From assembly GCF_027744825.2 (NCBI RefSeq), contig NC_071335.1, forward strand, positions 17,178,501 to 17,242,500: a stretch of 64,000 bases of DNA. Reading direction: 5' to 3'. The DNA comes from Synchiropus splendidus. Lineage: Eukaryota; Chordata; Actinopteri; Syngnathiformes; Callionymidae. Below, one piece after another: positions 34,704 to 49,700 of the stretch. Each line of letters starts with the position of its first letter. Position 1 is the first letter of the stretch. The translations under genes were made by a program, and so were the position numbers. The notes under the pieces were generated by a model that did not search any database, had not been told where the DNA came from, and worked only from the letters and a program-made list of their open reading frames with translations.

Positions 34704-37700
34704 TCATGCATTTATGACACATTTGTCGGTGTCTGGTTGCTGAGTTTGCGAGGAGTCTCCCGGAGTTTCTTGAGTGTGAAGAGTCTGACAGTGCTGCTCC
34801 AGATGAGTTGCAGTTGTGACAACGGAATCGCTGAAGATTGTGTTTGAAAAGACAGAGTTAAAAGTAAATGAAGAGCCCATGAGCGACTCCTGCACGGGGG
34901 ATTTGGGACAGTCAGAAGAGTCTATAAGAGCGGGGTCTCTAGGGGGTTTAACAGGAGGGACGGGACCCGATTGTAGATCCTGGTTCACAGGTGGATCAGT
35001 GCTGCTGGTGTTCTCCGAGAGGGAGTCAGGCTCCACTCTGCAGTCACTGTTGACGCTGGAGCGGCGCGACGAGCCATCAGCCGTCGAAATGACGCTGCTG
35101 GCACGAGGGAGCATTTTGGTCGAGCTGACCCCCCGAACTCGACCTTCCTTTGTCAGTGGGGTGGAGAAGCAGTTGAGACACCCCGACATAGAGGAGGACT
35201 TCCCCTGCACGTACAGCACAGTGATGGGAGCGCTGACTGCAGTGTGAGCGTCGACTTTAAGCTCGGGATTTTCCGCCACCACGCCTGCTGCTTCTGATGA
35301 CTGACGCATCAGTTTAGCCTTGGATCCCCTCCTGATGCTCTTTGTGCCCCTGGTGAGCCAGAAGTCCTGATTTGGCGTGGAGGTTCTGGTTTTTGGTGTG
35401 TGCTCCTGGCTCCGGGCGATGGGTAACGTGGAGGCCTTCACTTTGTCTGACGGGTCCAGAGAGGCGGCGCTGTCACAAGATTGCTGTGATGGCAGCTGTT
35501 GGACTGGGCTGCTGTTGTTTGACCAGGGCTCACTGTCCAGACTCAGGCTGTACTCTCCGCTGCTCTCACTCTGTGCTCGACTCTGGACCCCACTGACTCC
35601 TACAAAGACCAAATCAAATATCAAATCTCCAGTTCAGGAACAGGAACAGCTTCTTCCCCTCGGCCGTCAGACTGTTGAATTTGTGATCAGCCTTTGTTAT
35701 TTCATTTTGTTTTAATTTTTTTTTACAGCACTTTATTCCAAAGCACTTACCTAGTTGGTGGGATTCCCACTGACCACTGACCATAATAATACATTTGATT
35801 CTGAAGTTCATGATCAACTACTTTAGCTCATCCAACGATGTTTCTTCTGTTATTTCTTAATTTCAGTCACCGAGTATCGATTCCTTGCCATGACATCACG
35901 TTGCTATTTTGCCATACATTTAGATTCTTGTGTCATTTTGTTATACAGTATTTAACCAACAAGGGGCAGCAGATTCCAGCTTCCTTTTTTTTTTTACTAC
36001 CCACTTGCAGATTTATATGAAACAAGGTCAGGATTGCGATTTGATGGATTTACTCTAATTCCTGAGCTGGTAATACTCGTGTGGGCCGGCGGAATCCTCT
36101 AAACGAATATCCACAGAGCTTTACCGTGATTCTGCGGCTCATCGTTGTCCTCGGGTCCAGATGGTGCCGCGCTATCGTTGGAATCCTTGTCTGCAGGAAA
36201 GAACACGTTCAAAAGTTGAAGCTTTTTCCACCGGCTGCCACACTGTTGTGACGCATGCGTTTCACTGAAGGCAGGCAGAGTGAATGAAAACAAAAGCTCT
36301 ACCTGTGACCCAGAGCTCAGTAACATCTGGAACATCAGCTCCAGAGCTCGTGGTGCAGCCAGATGGTGACGAGGTGGGATGAGGGTGGTGGATGGAGATG
36401 ATAGATGTGGTGAGGGATGGGGTCAATGTGTCTTTAGTGTCCTCCTCCACGTCAGCCCCCGACCCTTCCAGCTGCTCGTCTGACCATCGCTCCTCTTCAG
36501 ACGGGCCAGAGGGGAACACCAAGCTGCTCAGTGCTGAGAGTTGGGATGAAGGATCGGGACACATGGGGGGTGGTGGGGTGGGGTTGAAGCAGCGGACCTT
36601 TAAATGAAGTCTTGTAATAACAGTCTTGGCCGGACTCACTCCTAAACTCACTTTTTTACTTTGGTCAGAATTTTTATTTTTATTTTTCATGGTGTATTTA
36701 GCTTCTTTGGGGCTTAAATTATCTTGTATTACTTCATAATAATAATAGTGGTGGGACTAAAATGAATCAATTACAACATTATTACGATGAATTAATTACA
36801 AAATAATAATAATAATAATTGAACAGTTTGCTCTCCAGACAACACAGAACCGTTGTAAGTGCAGGAGTTCCTGGTCCACTGATCACACTGATGCACAAGA
36901 CACGTGGCAGCTAGGATGATAACAACAACAACAAACATGGAGGAATCCCTGAACAAAAGCAAACAAAAGCATCTGTTTTGTTCAGGGATGTTTTTCTCTA
37001 CACAATGGCCAGGGTTTCCACTACTCTGAATGGACTTGAAGTTCTTATGTAAATATTTTCAAGACATGAAAAGAGCTTTAGTTTAAATAAGGTGATATAA
37101 AAACTTGAATATAGCCACCATCGTGATTTATTGTGCTATTGTCAAACTGATGCAAAATAAACTATATTTTGTTGTTTAAATGTATGTGTGGGTCCATCAT
37201 TTGATTCAGTAATATACCAAAATCATTGTTGTGGCAAATATTCTTATATCATTAAACTGCAATTAATTGAGATTAATTCATTACAAATGTTGTAATTTAC
37301 TAGATTAATAATAATAACAATAATAAAGGAGAAAATGGGGTGTGGCCTCTGACATTTGGCACAATGGCAGCCATCCTTCCTCTCATTTAAGGTTCATTTG
37401 ATGAATGATGCGATGAAATGTAGCATTGTCAAATCTATGTTTTTGGATGTTCTCTGTTGAAGCGCAGGTCCGGTGATGGCTAACTTTAGCAGGTGAATTG
37501 GCTGAGCAACTATAGCAGAGGGTGAGCAATGCAATAAGAGCCTGAGTGCATGTGATATGGCAACATTTCAGACCACAGTTTTCCTTACACATGGAACGTT
37601 GGAACAGAGTCTTGACTCTGCCTCGGTTCTTCTGCCTGCTCCTCATACGTGGAAACAGTTTCAGGGCGCCTACTCAACAGCAAGTGCATGAGACAATCGA

Positions 37701-40700
37701 TGGATGAATGCGAGCGACGAGAAACAGGCAAAGGGTGTGGAAAGGTGGATGGGAGGAGATAAGGAAACACACATTCAGACACAGGAAAATCACAGGAGGC
37801 AAATTCAGGAGAACATTTTGATGGTGTGGAACTGTTTTGTGCAAATTTTTATGTACTATGCTGAGCCCCATCCATGATGCTGTACACCATGAAGATGGCA
37901 AGTGACAATGACTGAGACGAAACATCCACAGAGGAGGATAACGTCAATAAAACAGCAAGTGTTTTTAAAAATACCGTAATATCCGGACTATAGAGTGCAC
38001 CGGAATATTAAGAATATTAAGAAGGAAAATAGAGGCACATAAGGTTTTACATAAGGCCTACAGGCCGCAGGTTCAGTGGTGCACCGGCTTAAAAACGCTT
38101 TTCAAAACTAGTTTTGAAAACGTGGGTCCAGCATCCAGAGTGAGGAAATAGTGGAAACAAGATGTATCTTGATTTATCCACGTGGCTCTCACATAGACAA
38201 GGTGCAGCTCTCCTGCCAGGATCAAGTCAGCTGCCAAAACATGACTCGCTTGTGTTCACGTCGGACTTTTGAGCCGAACACACTTTGTCTCGGGACAGCG
38301 TCTCACATCTTCTATTCACAATTTCCAACACCACTGCCGTCCTCAGCAGCTGCTTCTGAATTCCAAACCTCCAGGAGATGGACTCTGTTGACAGAGCTGT
38401 GGACACGCCGGCGAAAACAGCGCATTTTAAGCACTTTAAGGGCCTCTGATTGAATCTGATTTCAGCCCATATATTAGCTGTGCTGTTCTATAAGCCGCAG
38501 GGCTCAGACCGCAAGAAAAAAGTAGCGGTGCATAGTCTGGAAATTACGGTACATACTTCCTGTAAGAAGATGTTGACTTCTGTCAGCGAGTCAGATTTAT
38601 AAACATTTAAAGGGCGGTGGATCGATCACAGAATTCCATGTAGCTGAGTGAAAGGATGGTGGTGGTTGGATGCAAGTACTGCGGCAGATGAAACTCACTG
38701 CTGCGGTGCTGGGGTGAGACAACTTCCCCCGCTGAGGTGGAGCCGTCAGAGCTGACGATGGTGCCGCTATATAGCTGTGGCTCGTTGCCCTCGGCGCTCG
38801 TGGATGTGTTCTCCAGGCCGTGCTCGCGGCTGCTGGACTTGATCAACTTCTTCAGCTTCAGGGTGATCCAGTTGCCTCGCCTGAGGTGGCAACAGAGAAG
38901 CGGGCAAGTCAGGCGGATGTTCAGGCTCGGACAGACGATAATAAGAAGGTCGCTCATTTAACTTGGCATGAAAAAGCCCATGTCTATCTACTTGTTACTG
39001 TTGTGACTAACCCACACTCAACCCCCTGACTGCTAAAGCTTTACATAGAGAAGGCTCCCAACCTCGCCCACATCAACTACTCCTGTCACTTGTGTCACTG
39101 TCTGGAACTGGACAGAAAATGTCAGTATTTGCAATGTAATAAATACATTCAAATATGCACGCAATATTACATGTCACTACTTCTATACTGTATCAATTCA
39201 CATATTGACATATATTTCTCTGTTAAACAGTAATCTGTGGAGCCACGGGTGAATTAAATCCTGACCCCTCTCCCGTCTTTGCGCCTCTTTGTGTCCACAA
39301 ATGACTGACCTGCGAGGAGGCGACGGCTCGTAGAACTTGTACTGGTCCATGATCTTCTCCTCCAGCTTCTCTTTCTGCCTTCTCAGATCGTTGAGCTTGT
39401 CACTAAGCAGGTGATGGCAACATCCAGATTCGAAACACAGCTCCGACAAATACATGATATTTCTTTTTAGCGGACGGTGTTTGCTTACATATACTGGCGC
39501 TCCTCCACATGGAACAGATCTTTGCTCTCCATCGTCTGCTCCAGGAGGGTTCGGTTCTGGAGCATCAGAGTCTCAATCTGAGTCAGCAAATGTCGATTCT
39601 CTTCCTCCAGGTTTCCCTTTAGCTGACTCAGCAACTAAGCACCACACAGGTGTTTAAATCTCTGCTGCAGTCCAAACAACATCTGCGTCCCTACCTCACA
39701 CTGATTGGTTAGTTTGGTGGACGAGATGTCCAGCTGCTGGTACTCCTTCTTCAGCTTGTTGAAGTCGGCCTCCAGCCAGGTGTGTTCCAGCTTGGCTTCG
39801 TTCAGCTCGCTCTTCAGCTGCTTGTGATCCGCGGTCAGAACCTCGTTGTCGTTCAGAAGCTGGCGGTACGTTTGGTTCAACCTGATGACGTGACGCATTT
39901 CGTGAACCGACCGCGAACATAAACGGACGTTTTTCGCTCAGCTCACCAGTCCTTCTCGTCCCGCAGACGACAGCACTCTGCAGCGCTAGTTCTGTGCTGC
40001 TCCTTCTCCAGGGCCATCCTCATCTGCTCCTCCTTCAGAGCTTTCTCCAGCTCCTCCAGCTTGGACCTCTGCTGCAGCAGGCTGTTGTACCTGAACGTGA
40101 ACAACAATCTCAAGTAAAAGTGTCTGGCATTGACATTTACCATCCACGTTTCCCCCACCTGTCCTGCAGGGTGCGGTGCTCCAGCTCCAGTGTGCGATGT
40201 GCGTTTTTCAGACAGCCGTGTTTCCCCAACATGGTCTCATACTCCATGGCCTGTCGTTCATGAAGGGCCGCCAGCCGCTCGTGGTCACGCAGCAGCTGCT
40301 CGTGGACACCACGTTGCTCGTCACGCTCACGCACCGCGTTCTCCCGCTCCGCCTCCATCCCGGACTGCTGCTGCTGCAGCTGAGCATTTTGCGCCATGAG
40401 GGAGGCGCTCTGTGAGTTCAGCGTCGACTTCTCCACCTGGGAGAGAACACACGGTCAGGTTTCCCTGAAGAATTACACACCAACTTAACACAAAATATAA
40501 CCACTTAGTTTTGCAAAATACACTGCCTACTTTTACTCTTTTGTTCTGTCTGATATTTTTTTGTGTTTTCCATAATGAATCAAGTCAGAATTACTTTAAC
40601 CTTCACAAAGCATGGTCCCTGTTTACCATGGAATCTAGTTGAGTTAACACTTGTACTGCCTGAAAGAAATGACAAGTAAATCAGCGAAGTACCTGCAGGT

Positions 40701-43700
40701 TTGCGTTGTGTGTCTGCAGGGCCGTGTTGCTCTCCTGGAGTGATGCAGCTTGCCTCTGAAGAGCCAGAATCTGAGCCTGCAGACTGTCGGACTGGTTCTC
40801 CAGTTGCCTCACATGAGCTTGAACTGCCTGGCGTTCAGCTTCTAGAGTGGCATTCTACAGGAGGGAAAACAGGCAACTTTGTTTGGAAACCTGGCAGCAT
40901 GAAGATGTAACAGATGGACATGAAAGTGCTCACTCACGTTCCTCTCCACTTCAATAAGATGGTCCTTCAGTTTCAATAGTTCTTTGGTGGCCTCATGGCT
41001 TTCACGCAGCATCTCACTCATGGCTCGTCCTGACTCCTTTGGAGGTGGAGTCCTAGTTGCCCCTGTCTCCTCCTCCTCTTGCCGCTGCTGCAAAGCCTCA
41101 TAGCTCAGCCTCACCTGTGTGGAATCATTTCATTGATTCATCCACCTCCTTATCGAAGCATCTTTATACGAGTTACCGCCTTGAGCTCCTGGCGAAGCTG
41201 CTGGTTCAGATTGGACGACTCCTGCAGACGTGCCTCCAGAGAGGCCATCTTGTCCTCTTTAATCTGAAGCGACTTCTTCAGAGAAAGTTCCAGTTGAGAC
41301 TCCAGCATCTTGAACCTGCCATGCGGAGAGGAGGATCATTTAAAAACAGTCCTTGGCAAAGACCTGAGGCACACCTGAGGTCACCTGTTGTCAGTGGCGC
41401 TGTGCTGCTGTTTGCTCTCCTGGTGGACAAGCTTCACCTCCAGCTGATGAGCAAGACTTTCCAACTCATTGTCTTTCTGTTGGGTCTTCAGCTTCTCACT
41501 AACAAGCTCCTGTTCAAAAAGAAGTTCATACTTCATCTTGAATTCATTTACCAGCAGCTCAGAGAGATTTGCATCAGGTGGGAGCAGTGAGTGACCCAGA
41601 AGATTCTATTCTATAACAGCACCCTCGCAGTTCAGACATGACCCCACTGAATAACCATCATGTACTGAAAAGTATTTAACAGTCATAAACACAACGATCA
41701 AAAGATTGATGCTTGCTTGTTGAGTACAATACAAACCTAGTGGATTCTGCCGCTGTGTGACACCCGAAACATAAACAACAATCAACGTTAGTTTATTATT
41801 ATTTTTTAAACAGTACTTTCCCAGGGACTGATGCGTGTACATGTTAGTCAGAGAAGTTATGCAACGGGACCCTCCTCACACTCATGGAAGTCAGTGTGTG
41901 ACTACTCACCTCTCTGAGGTTGACCAGGGTTCTCTGGTCGATGGCAGCTTGTTTGGTCAGTTCTCTGTGGTCTCTCTCCAGGCCTTTGACTCGCTCAGCG
42001 GTTTCTCTCAATGATTCTACCTCCTTCACGAGGAGACGCATCTCCCGCTCCAGGCCAGTCATGCAGACGTTTCTGCTGTCTAAATTGGCTTCCTGGATTT
42101 CAGTCTGCGAGAAAAATGAAAAGTGGATTTAGTCCATATTTACCAAAACCAGTCAGCCTGAAGAAGCTACCTGCTGCCGCAGTCGCCTGTTCTCTTTCTC
42201 CAGCAGCCTTTTATCCTTCTCCAGACTTGTGTTTTCTTGCTCCAGGTTCAGCTTCTCCACTTCCATTTGCTCAAGACGCCGTGCTGACACCCGGAGCTCC
42301 TCCAACGTGGAGTGCAGGGTCTGGTTCTCTGCTTCCAGCTCCTGAATTTCAGCTTCAAGGTGCTGCACCTTCCGTTCTGACGACGTGAGAGAACATTGTT
42401 AAAGTGGCCTATGGGAGGTCACAGAATATTTAGCTCAGTGTCTGACAAAGCCCACCAGTGTTGTCCAGTGACGTCTGAAGATGCTGATTCAGTGAATCCA
42501 GGTTTCTACATTTGGCTTCCAGCCTTTGCATTTGCTTGTTGGCGTAACAGTAGCGCGTCGGCAGAGCTGGCAACACATCGTCGTGCCTGGGGAAGCTGGA
42601 GTCATGTGATGCAACACAACCATGATGATGCCTGTTTTGACTTTGTTCCAGAATTTCCACGTCAGATATCAGTTCTTGGAAATGATCACAACTACTTCCA
42701 CCGTCCAGCTGTCTCATGTCCGGACACTCTTGCCGGCTGTTTTTGATATCTCCGTTCATCGTCTCGGGTGTGCTGCCTTCTGAGCAGGGTGCTACTAACA
42801 TGAGTTCAGGGTTTGTTCCATTGCATGTGTGGAAGCTTTGGCTCTCGGGGCAGACCGACTCCCTCCCGTTGTTGGCACTTTTAGCCTGCTCTGAACCGCG
42901 CACGGATGCCACCCTGAGATCCTCTATGGTCCTCAGCAGACTCTGGTTCTCTTTTTCAAGCTTCAGCAGCCGACTTCGTGCGCGCTCACTCACTTCCTCG
43001 CTTAGAGTCTGGTGACCTTTGTAGAAAAGAAAAGTCGAAACCTCAACCGTCTAACATTTGATTATTCCAAAAATTCCCAAACATTTTTCATGTTTACTTG
43101 CACATATCATTATCCATCCTTACATCTTTGAAGCTCTTACTTACTCTGTGGGCTGTCGGTGGTTTTGGAGAGCTGCTCCAACTCCCAGCCGAGGTGCTGG
43201 GATTCTTCCATGCTTCTCCTCTGAGCCAAACACAGAGACAAGTTTTCTTCCTGGAGCTCTTCAATACGCTTCCGATCCGCTTCCCTCTCCTGGTGAAAGC
43301 AATACTATCAGCATGATAGCATTCATTTGAAGCACACATTTGACATCCGTTTTAGAGAACCAACTTGCTCCAAATCGTGGATCTGGGCCTTCAGCAACAA
43401 ACTTTGCTTCTCCAGATGATGGATTTTGTCAGAGCGGGCTCGCCAGCCTTCCAACTGGTCCTCCAGCACCTCTTTGGTCTCTTGTAAAACCCGGTTGTCC
43501 TCCTTTAGCTCCTACATGTATCACACAAAAAAGACTTTGTAGTACAGTGAAGATATACAGTTTGAGCTGAGTGTGTCTACCTCCACTTTGGCCTTGAAAA
43601 ACTCAATCTTGTGCAGCTGCTCCCTGTAGCGTCCCACTTCACTCTCCAACTTGTCCGCCTTGATGGCTCTTTCTCTTAAAGAATCCAGTTCATCCCGGTA

Positions 43701-46700
43701 GGTACGAGCTGCTCGGGCGTCCACCAGAAGCTGGGAGTTCTAAAGTCAGTTCACAAAGTCAAAGCCCATTACTTTTGATAGAATTTATGGAGACGTGCGC
43801 CTTTAATTCTCAACTCGTCTGTCTGGCAGTGGTGACACGTGAGGGTCGTACATTATTTTTTATCAGGTTGCTTCTCAGGTGTGAAGTCACTTCAGCATCG
43901 CTCCTAAGTTTGTGACTCCAAATGATTGATTCCCATCTCCTGCCATGGGGATATGATCCACTTTCACCTCATGTGTCCGGAGATAGAGGTGGGCGATATG
44001 ATGTCATTAAATCATGACAACCAACGAGAGGAGATCATGTGGATTCGCTGACATTCTTTCAATAAACTATACTGTAGAGCTCCAGCGTGTTGGTGCGCTG
44101 ATCTGTCCGTCAGTCAAAGCAGCGCTGCTGTGGTGCGCGGCGCTCCTCTTCCCACATACTCACAGCAAAGAAGCCGCTCACATGCGCAACTTCCAGCTGT
44201 TTTTAAACCTGATAACGCCTCTATTTTGACCACACACTTTCACGACAGAACGATGGAGGGAGGGATCCTTGATGGACCCGCGATGCCAAAGACTGTCTGC
44301 ACCGCAGAGTTAACAGAGCTGTCGTGACGTCTCACTTCAAAACTTTATTGATATTCATGGACTGTTGAAGTTTACTTTGTGGTTTAAAAATAAATGCACA
44401 TCAAAATAAATGTGCTCCAAAATGTGAAGTGAGAAAGAATAATTGTTTTTTTATGAAGCAAGTTCAGGCAAAGAAGGCTAAGGATTTGTCTGGAAACTCA
44501 AAACTACAATGAAATCATGCAAAAGACAAGTAATAAAATCAAAACAGTTGTTTAAAGTAAGTAAATAAACAGATGATATATTATTTTATATTTTGCCATA
44601 TTGCCCATTCCTTTCTGGACACATTTGAAACAAATACTTTTTCTGCTATTTGGCAAAATAACAACCAAGTACAACAGTTTTGTTATTTACAAATGAATAG
44701 GGGTTTTCTAAACAAGTGCACCAAAGCCGAGGTTCCTTTGGTGGTGTGCCTCAGGCTTTTTTCAATGAACCAAGGGTGCCGTGGCATGAAAAATACTGAC
44801 CTAATGTACATTAATAATGGTAAGGCACAATATTTTCATTTTATTATCATAGGCAGTTAAGCTAAACGGTTCTTTCCCTGTAAATGATTCAGTGTTTACA
44901 TACCTTGAAAACCACTACTTGAAAACAAGACCAGACCAAGGCTAATGATACACAGCCCACCATTAGTTTGGGGCAAAAACACGACATTAGAAGATGTTTA
45001 AATAGGATCACATGCTTTGGTGAGGTCAGTTTGAAATGGCCTCCAAACATGGCATGTGCTGCTTTAATCTGCTGATTCGGCTCGTAGGTTGATATGAGAG
45101 AAATCTTTAATCTCGTCTTGTGTCGCGTCCAAACCTCTTGCTGGATCCTCTTCAGCTCCAGTCGCATGTTTTCCAGTTCATGTCTGCAGTCCAGCATCTG
45201 TTCGTTCTTCTCCTCACTGAAACCGAGCAAGCAGGTGTAGAGGTTTCACTTCTAGACACATTGATGTCTGATTTCTATTGACTCTACCTCTACAGGAGTT
45301 TTGCTCTGGGAAAAATACCATTGTAACTTCCTGCACTGAAACATAAAAGCGCAACCTTTGAAAACCCTTAACTTTCAGGCTATGAATATGTACAAAATGT
45401 TATTGAACGGAGGAGCCAATGGAAGCGCAGAGGAATATATAAAGAGAATAGACTTGACTTAATGGCTTCGTAAGATATTGTGTTTGCTCAGCAGAGTCCA
45501 GCAGGGGAATCTAAACATCACGAGGAGAGAGGACAATACAGCAGCGCTTAAGGAGATGGCCGGTGAATGGTGGCTGGGCCATGGTTAGTGTGCCAGGGTG
45601 TGTGTGCATGTGGTTTTCGGAAATGAAGCGCCTATGTGGGTCAATAGCTGAGCACCGCCATGGAACTCGCCATTAATGTGGGCCAAACCCCCCCAGGGCA
45701 TCTCTTATCCGGAGCGCTGGCTCTCTTTCATCCCCTCTCTGTTGGAAGGACCCCAGAGAACATGCTGCCCAACTCTAAAGCCAGCCACAGCAGCAACGTA
45801 GTAATACACACTCGAATAACTGGGAAGAACTTTTTCAATCGATGTGGATAAACAGAACTAAATGGTGTCAGTCAGGGTAGATTGGTATTGATAAAGATAT
45901 CTGGAGCTGCTTGTCTGATGGGGTGTTGCTTCCAGTGCTGGCTGCCTTCACTCTGCCCTCCTTTCCAAACGATTGAGTCAAAGTATTCTGTCCTCGAGTT
46001 TCTGCAACTACTCTGAGCCACCAACAGATTGAAACTTTGCAATTTAATTTCAGATCAAACAAACAATTAAAAAAAGAAAAATCCACGCACTGGATTCAAG
46101 TCACAACCTAGGTTTTACTAAACCCACCTTTGTTCATTGCATTTGAGGGGAGGAAATAGTTTTAAAACAGAGATATACAAAGTTTCCCTCAGGATCAATA
46201 CAGTTTTCTGATTCTGATATAGGTTCAGCCAGTCATATTTATCTGATCTGAGGGAAACTTGTGTGCTCTTCTGCATTCTGAGAAGATTCACCGATTCACA
46301 CAGACACAAACATGCATGACCCAGACCCACTGCAACAGTAGGCCAAACAAGACTTCACAATCATGGCAAATATAAGTGTACTAAACTAAAAGTGAAGGTG
46401 AAGGACCCTATTTTCTCCCATGAAACAACAGACTCTAAGATTATACTACACCAGCACACACTGAGATCTAATATATAAATATATGAGGGTAATCATGACG
46501 ATATTCTGAAGTAAAGGATGTGAATTTAAGTAAAAAAATATGTGAAGAAAAGCTATTTACTATAAGGTAAGTATCATTTCACTTTATGAGAGGAGACGTG
46601 AAGAATCTGTTTATGAGATTAAACGTATATAATCATCAAAAACTACATTAAATTCATTGTTCAAAGCAAATACTTGAAAAATGAAAAAACAAAGTAATAT

Positions 46701-49700
46701 TGACAACAGACCAAAAATAGTAAGAGATGTGCTTAAAAAATACTAAAGGATATCTTGATAGATACATGTAGAGAAGACTAATACATGAATAAATATTATA
46801 TCAGTCAATTTATTTAAGAATTTATCACTCATTTGTTACACAGTATATGTTTGGGCCTCCATGCAAAAATACTATGTCATCTTTGGCATTTTGTAAATAG
46901 AAAATACATTCTGATAATGGCTATCACATCTCCTTCACTCCTTATTTTAAATTTGGTTGTAATTTTTAGAAATACGTTCCACTCCATATTGCTTGGTTTG
47001 CTGTCTCTGACCACCAAGTGTATGTTAAAACATGCATAATGCCGTCTAGTTTTTGTTTACACAAGCTAGAAAATTGGCGACTTGGAATAAGGAAGCAGAT
47101 GAAAAGCAGCGATTTGCGCTGCACACTCACAGCTCCTGCCTGAGCCGTCTGATTTTGGCCTTGAAGTCAGCCAGCTCCACAGCTAAATGCTGCTGCGTCC
47201 CTGGCTGCTGTTGCTGCGTGCCAGGGGAGTAACCAGAGCACTGTGGGTTCGATGGGCATCCCAGCAAGGAGACCACACCATCTTTTTCCTGGGTGAGCTC
47301 CACTATTGTCTGCAAAGACAAATGAAAAAACTTTTTAAAATACACATCTGTAGGTTAGTTTGTAGCTCATATGTCATTTATAATCATAATGAATTATATA
47401 ATGTAGAATTAAATATTAAAACATAACTAAAAACGTTCAAAAAGAACAGTCACAGAATGAACAATAATCTCAGTCATGCTTGTAGAGCAAATGCCTCAGA
47501 GCCAAACTCAGATGAAATAAGTCGTATCTTGCTTCGGAAATTCACAGATGAAATGAGTTGCTGAAATGCTTCTACTAAAGGAAGAAGTACATCATTAAAC
47601 TCTTGTTGGATCCTTAACAACATTCATCCATTCGCGCACATGTGACTCCCTCTATCATCTACCTAACTGCTCACTTTAAATCTATTTCTCTGTTCTGTCT
47701 TAAACATAATTCTAGTGACAGAATTAGAGCAGCTAGTTTTTCCTCTTCACCTTAAGAAGTGAAAGTAAAGACTTGCTTACCTGCAGATGGGCGTCTCTTT
47801 GGTCCAGCAGGTGTTTAAGCTGCACAGCCATGTTCCTCGCCAGGGTCTCAAGCTCATCTGCGTGCAAGTCACTGGACTCCAACCACTGGAGATCTAACAT
47901 GTTCTCCTGACTGTGGGTCAGCTGGCGCAATATGAGCGCATGGTTACTTGGTTGTGATATTTGATGTACATTTTTGACAAATAGAGTGAAAGATGTCACT
48001 AAAGAACATATATGTTGACAACAAAAATGAGAATCTAGCATCAAAAATGGATCAGTTTACATGTCTGCCCCCTCTGTGGCACTCCAGGTCACTGATCATC
48101 ATATTAAGAAGTCGATACAAACAATGAAGCATGAGTGATGAATCAATACACAGCTTAAGTGAGCAGCATTTTATATTGGATATGTTTCTTTTTGATTTTT
48201 AAAGTGATACATATTTTCAGCCGCTAATAAGAATAATAATGTTCATCTTTTAAATAAACAGAAATAGCTATATAAGCAAAAGTTCCAATAATATTTGATA
48301 GACCATGAGCACAATATGTGCGGCTCTAGAACATTTGAAAACCGGTCTGCGCATTCACTTCATGTTAAGTTGTGGCAGCCATCATAAGACCCATGAATTC
48401 TCTGAGTGCCATTCTCTTCATAGAGACACGTAAACATAAAAGCATCCAGGAGGATCTTTGCCTGTTAGCTGAGAAAACCCAGACATACCTCCTGAATATG
48501 CACAGCGATGGCAGCTTTAGTGTCGAAGTCTAGCGTCTGAATCCTCTCGATGTACTCCTCCTTCTTTTCACACTGAACACAAAACAGACACTCTTCCATC
48601 CGGACACTGTTCTGAATGTAGCAATAACTTAGAATCCTACCTGAACAGCACATCCCAACAGCAACAGCAGAAGCTTTTTCATCTCGTCCAGACCTTGTTC
48701 TGCCACGGATTTGAAATAAATCAGATCAAGTATTTTGATGCCCCAGAATTTAAGCACTGGCAGTCCAATTTGGGTCGTCACAGTCTCATACAAGTCAAGT
48801 GACCAGGCCGAGTGCAATTTCAAAGAACTCAATCCCATATAAACTATGTTTAACATGCAACATCTACTTCCTCTGAAGGCACATGTTGAGATCATAAGAC
48901 AATATTTGCTTTATTAGTCCATTGAGGGGAAATTCTGAATGGACAGCAGCAGAAAAAACAGTCATAATGTATTGTATGTTTATTGCATTTGTATTGTATT
49001 GTACAGTTAGTGCTGTAGGAAGGAGGGACCTTTGACACCTCTCCTTCACACACTTAAGGGTGGATTCAGTGAGTGTATGTCGGAGAGGGTGGAAGTTGTT
49101 GAAAATTAAAATTAAATTAAAATAATACAAAATAAATGAAAGTATATTTCAGTATTGTTCTGAAGCATAACCCACAGCAATCATACTGGAAATTAAGGGA
49201 CTGGATAAAGTGAGCTTCTTATCAAAAATACAGTCCTATATGGTCTTCCTCAGACATGACTCTGACGTTTGCAGGTGACTTGTCAACATTTCATGTACTG
49301 ACACATGATGTTCACACACCATTTCAGCTTTGTTCGTCTTTAGCCCCCAATTCTGCAGTTTAAACTACTGATCTCAGGAGGACCTGTGTTGTTGCATTTA
49401 CATGCATTTTATTCAGCTGTGTGAGTCCATTGCCATTAAGATGAGAAACCTCCACAATGATGCCCAACTCATGTAACTTCTTCTTTACTATTAAGGGGTA
49501 ATTCAACTCACCTGAGCATCCTGAATAGGATGCTTTAACTACTCCAAACGTCTTTCCACAAATTAGCCACATTCAAAGTTGTAGAAGAGTGGACGATAAA
49601 CTAGATGTTACATGGCATGTTTGGGGTAGCGTACCACAGTAGGGAGTCTTTGTCAGCAGCGACACATTCGGCACAGGAATCATGATCAGTTGCCTCAGAT

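Noticed and set aside
41057..41590. 177-residue plus-strand frame
   Set aside because: It is antisense to ccdc88-like exons 16-18. Leu-rich translation is typical of the antisense of Glu/Lys/Gln-rich coiled coil.
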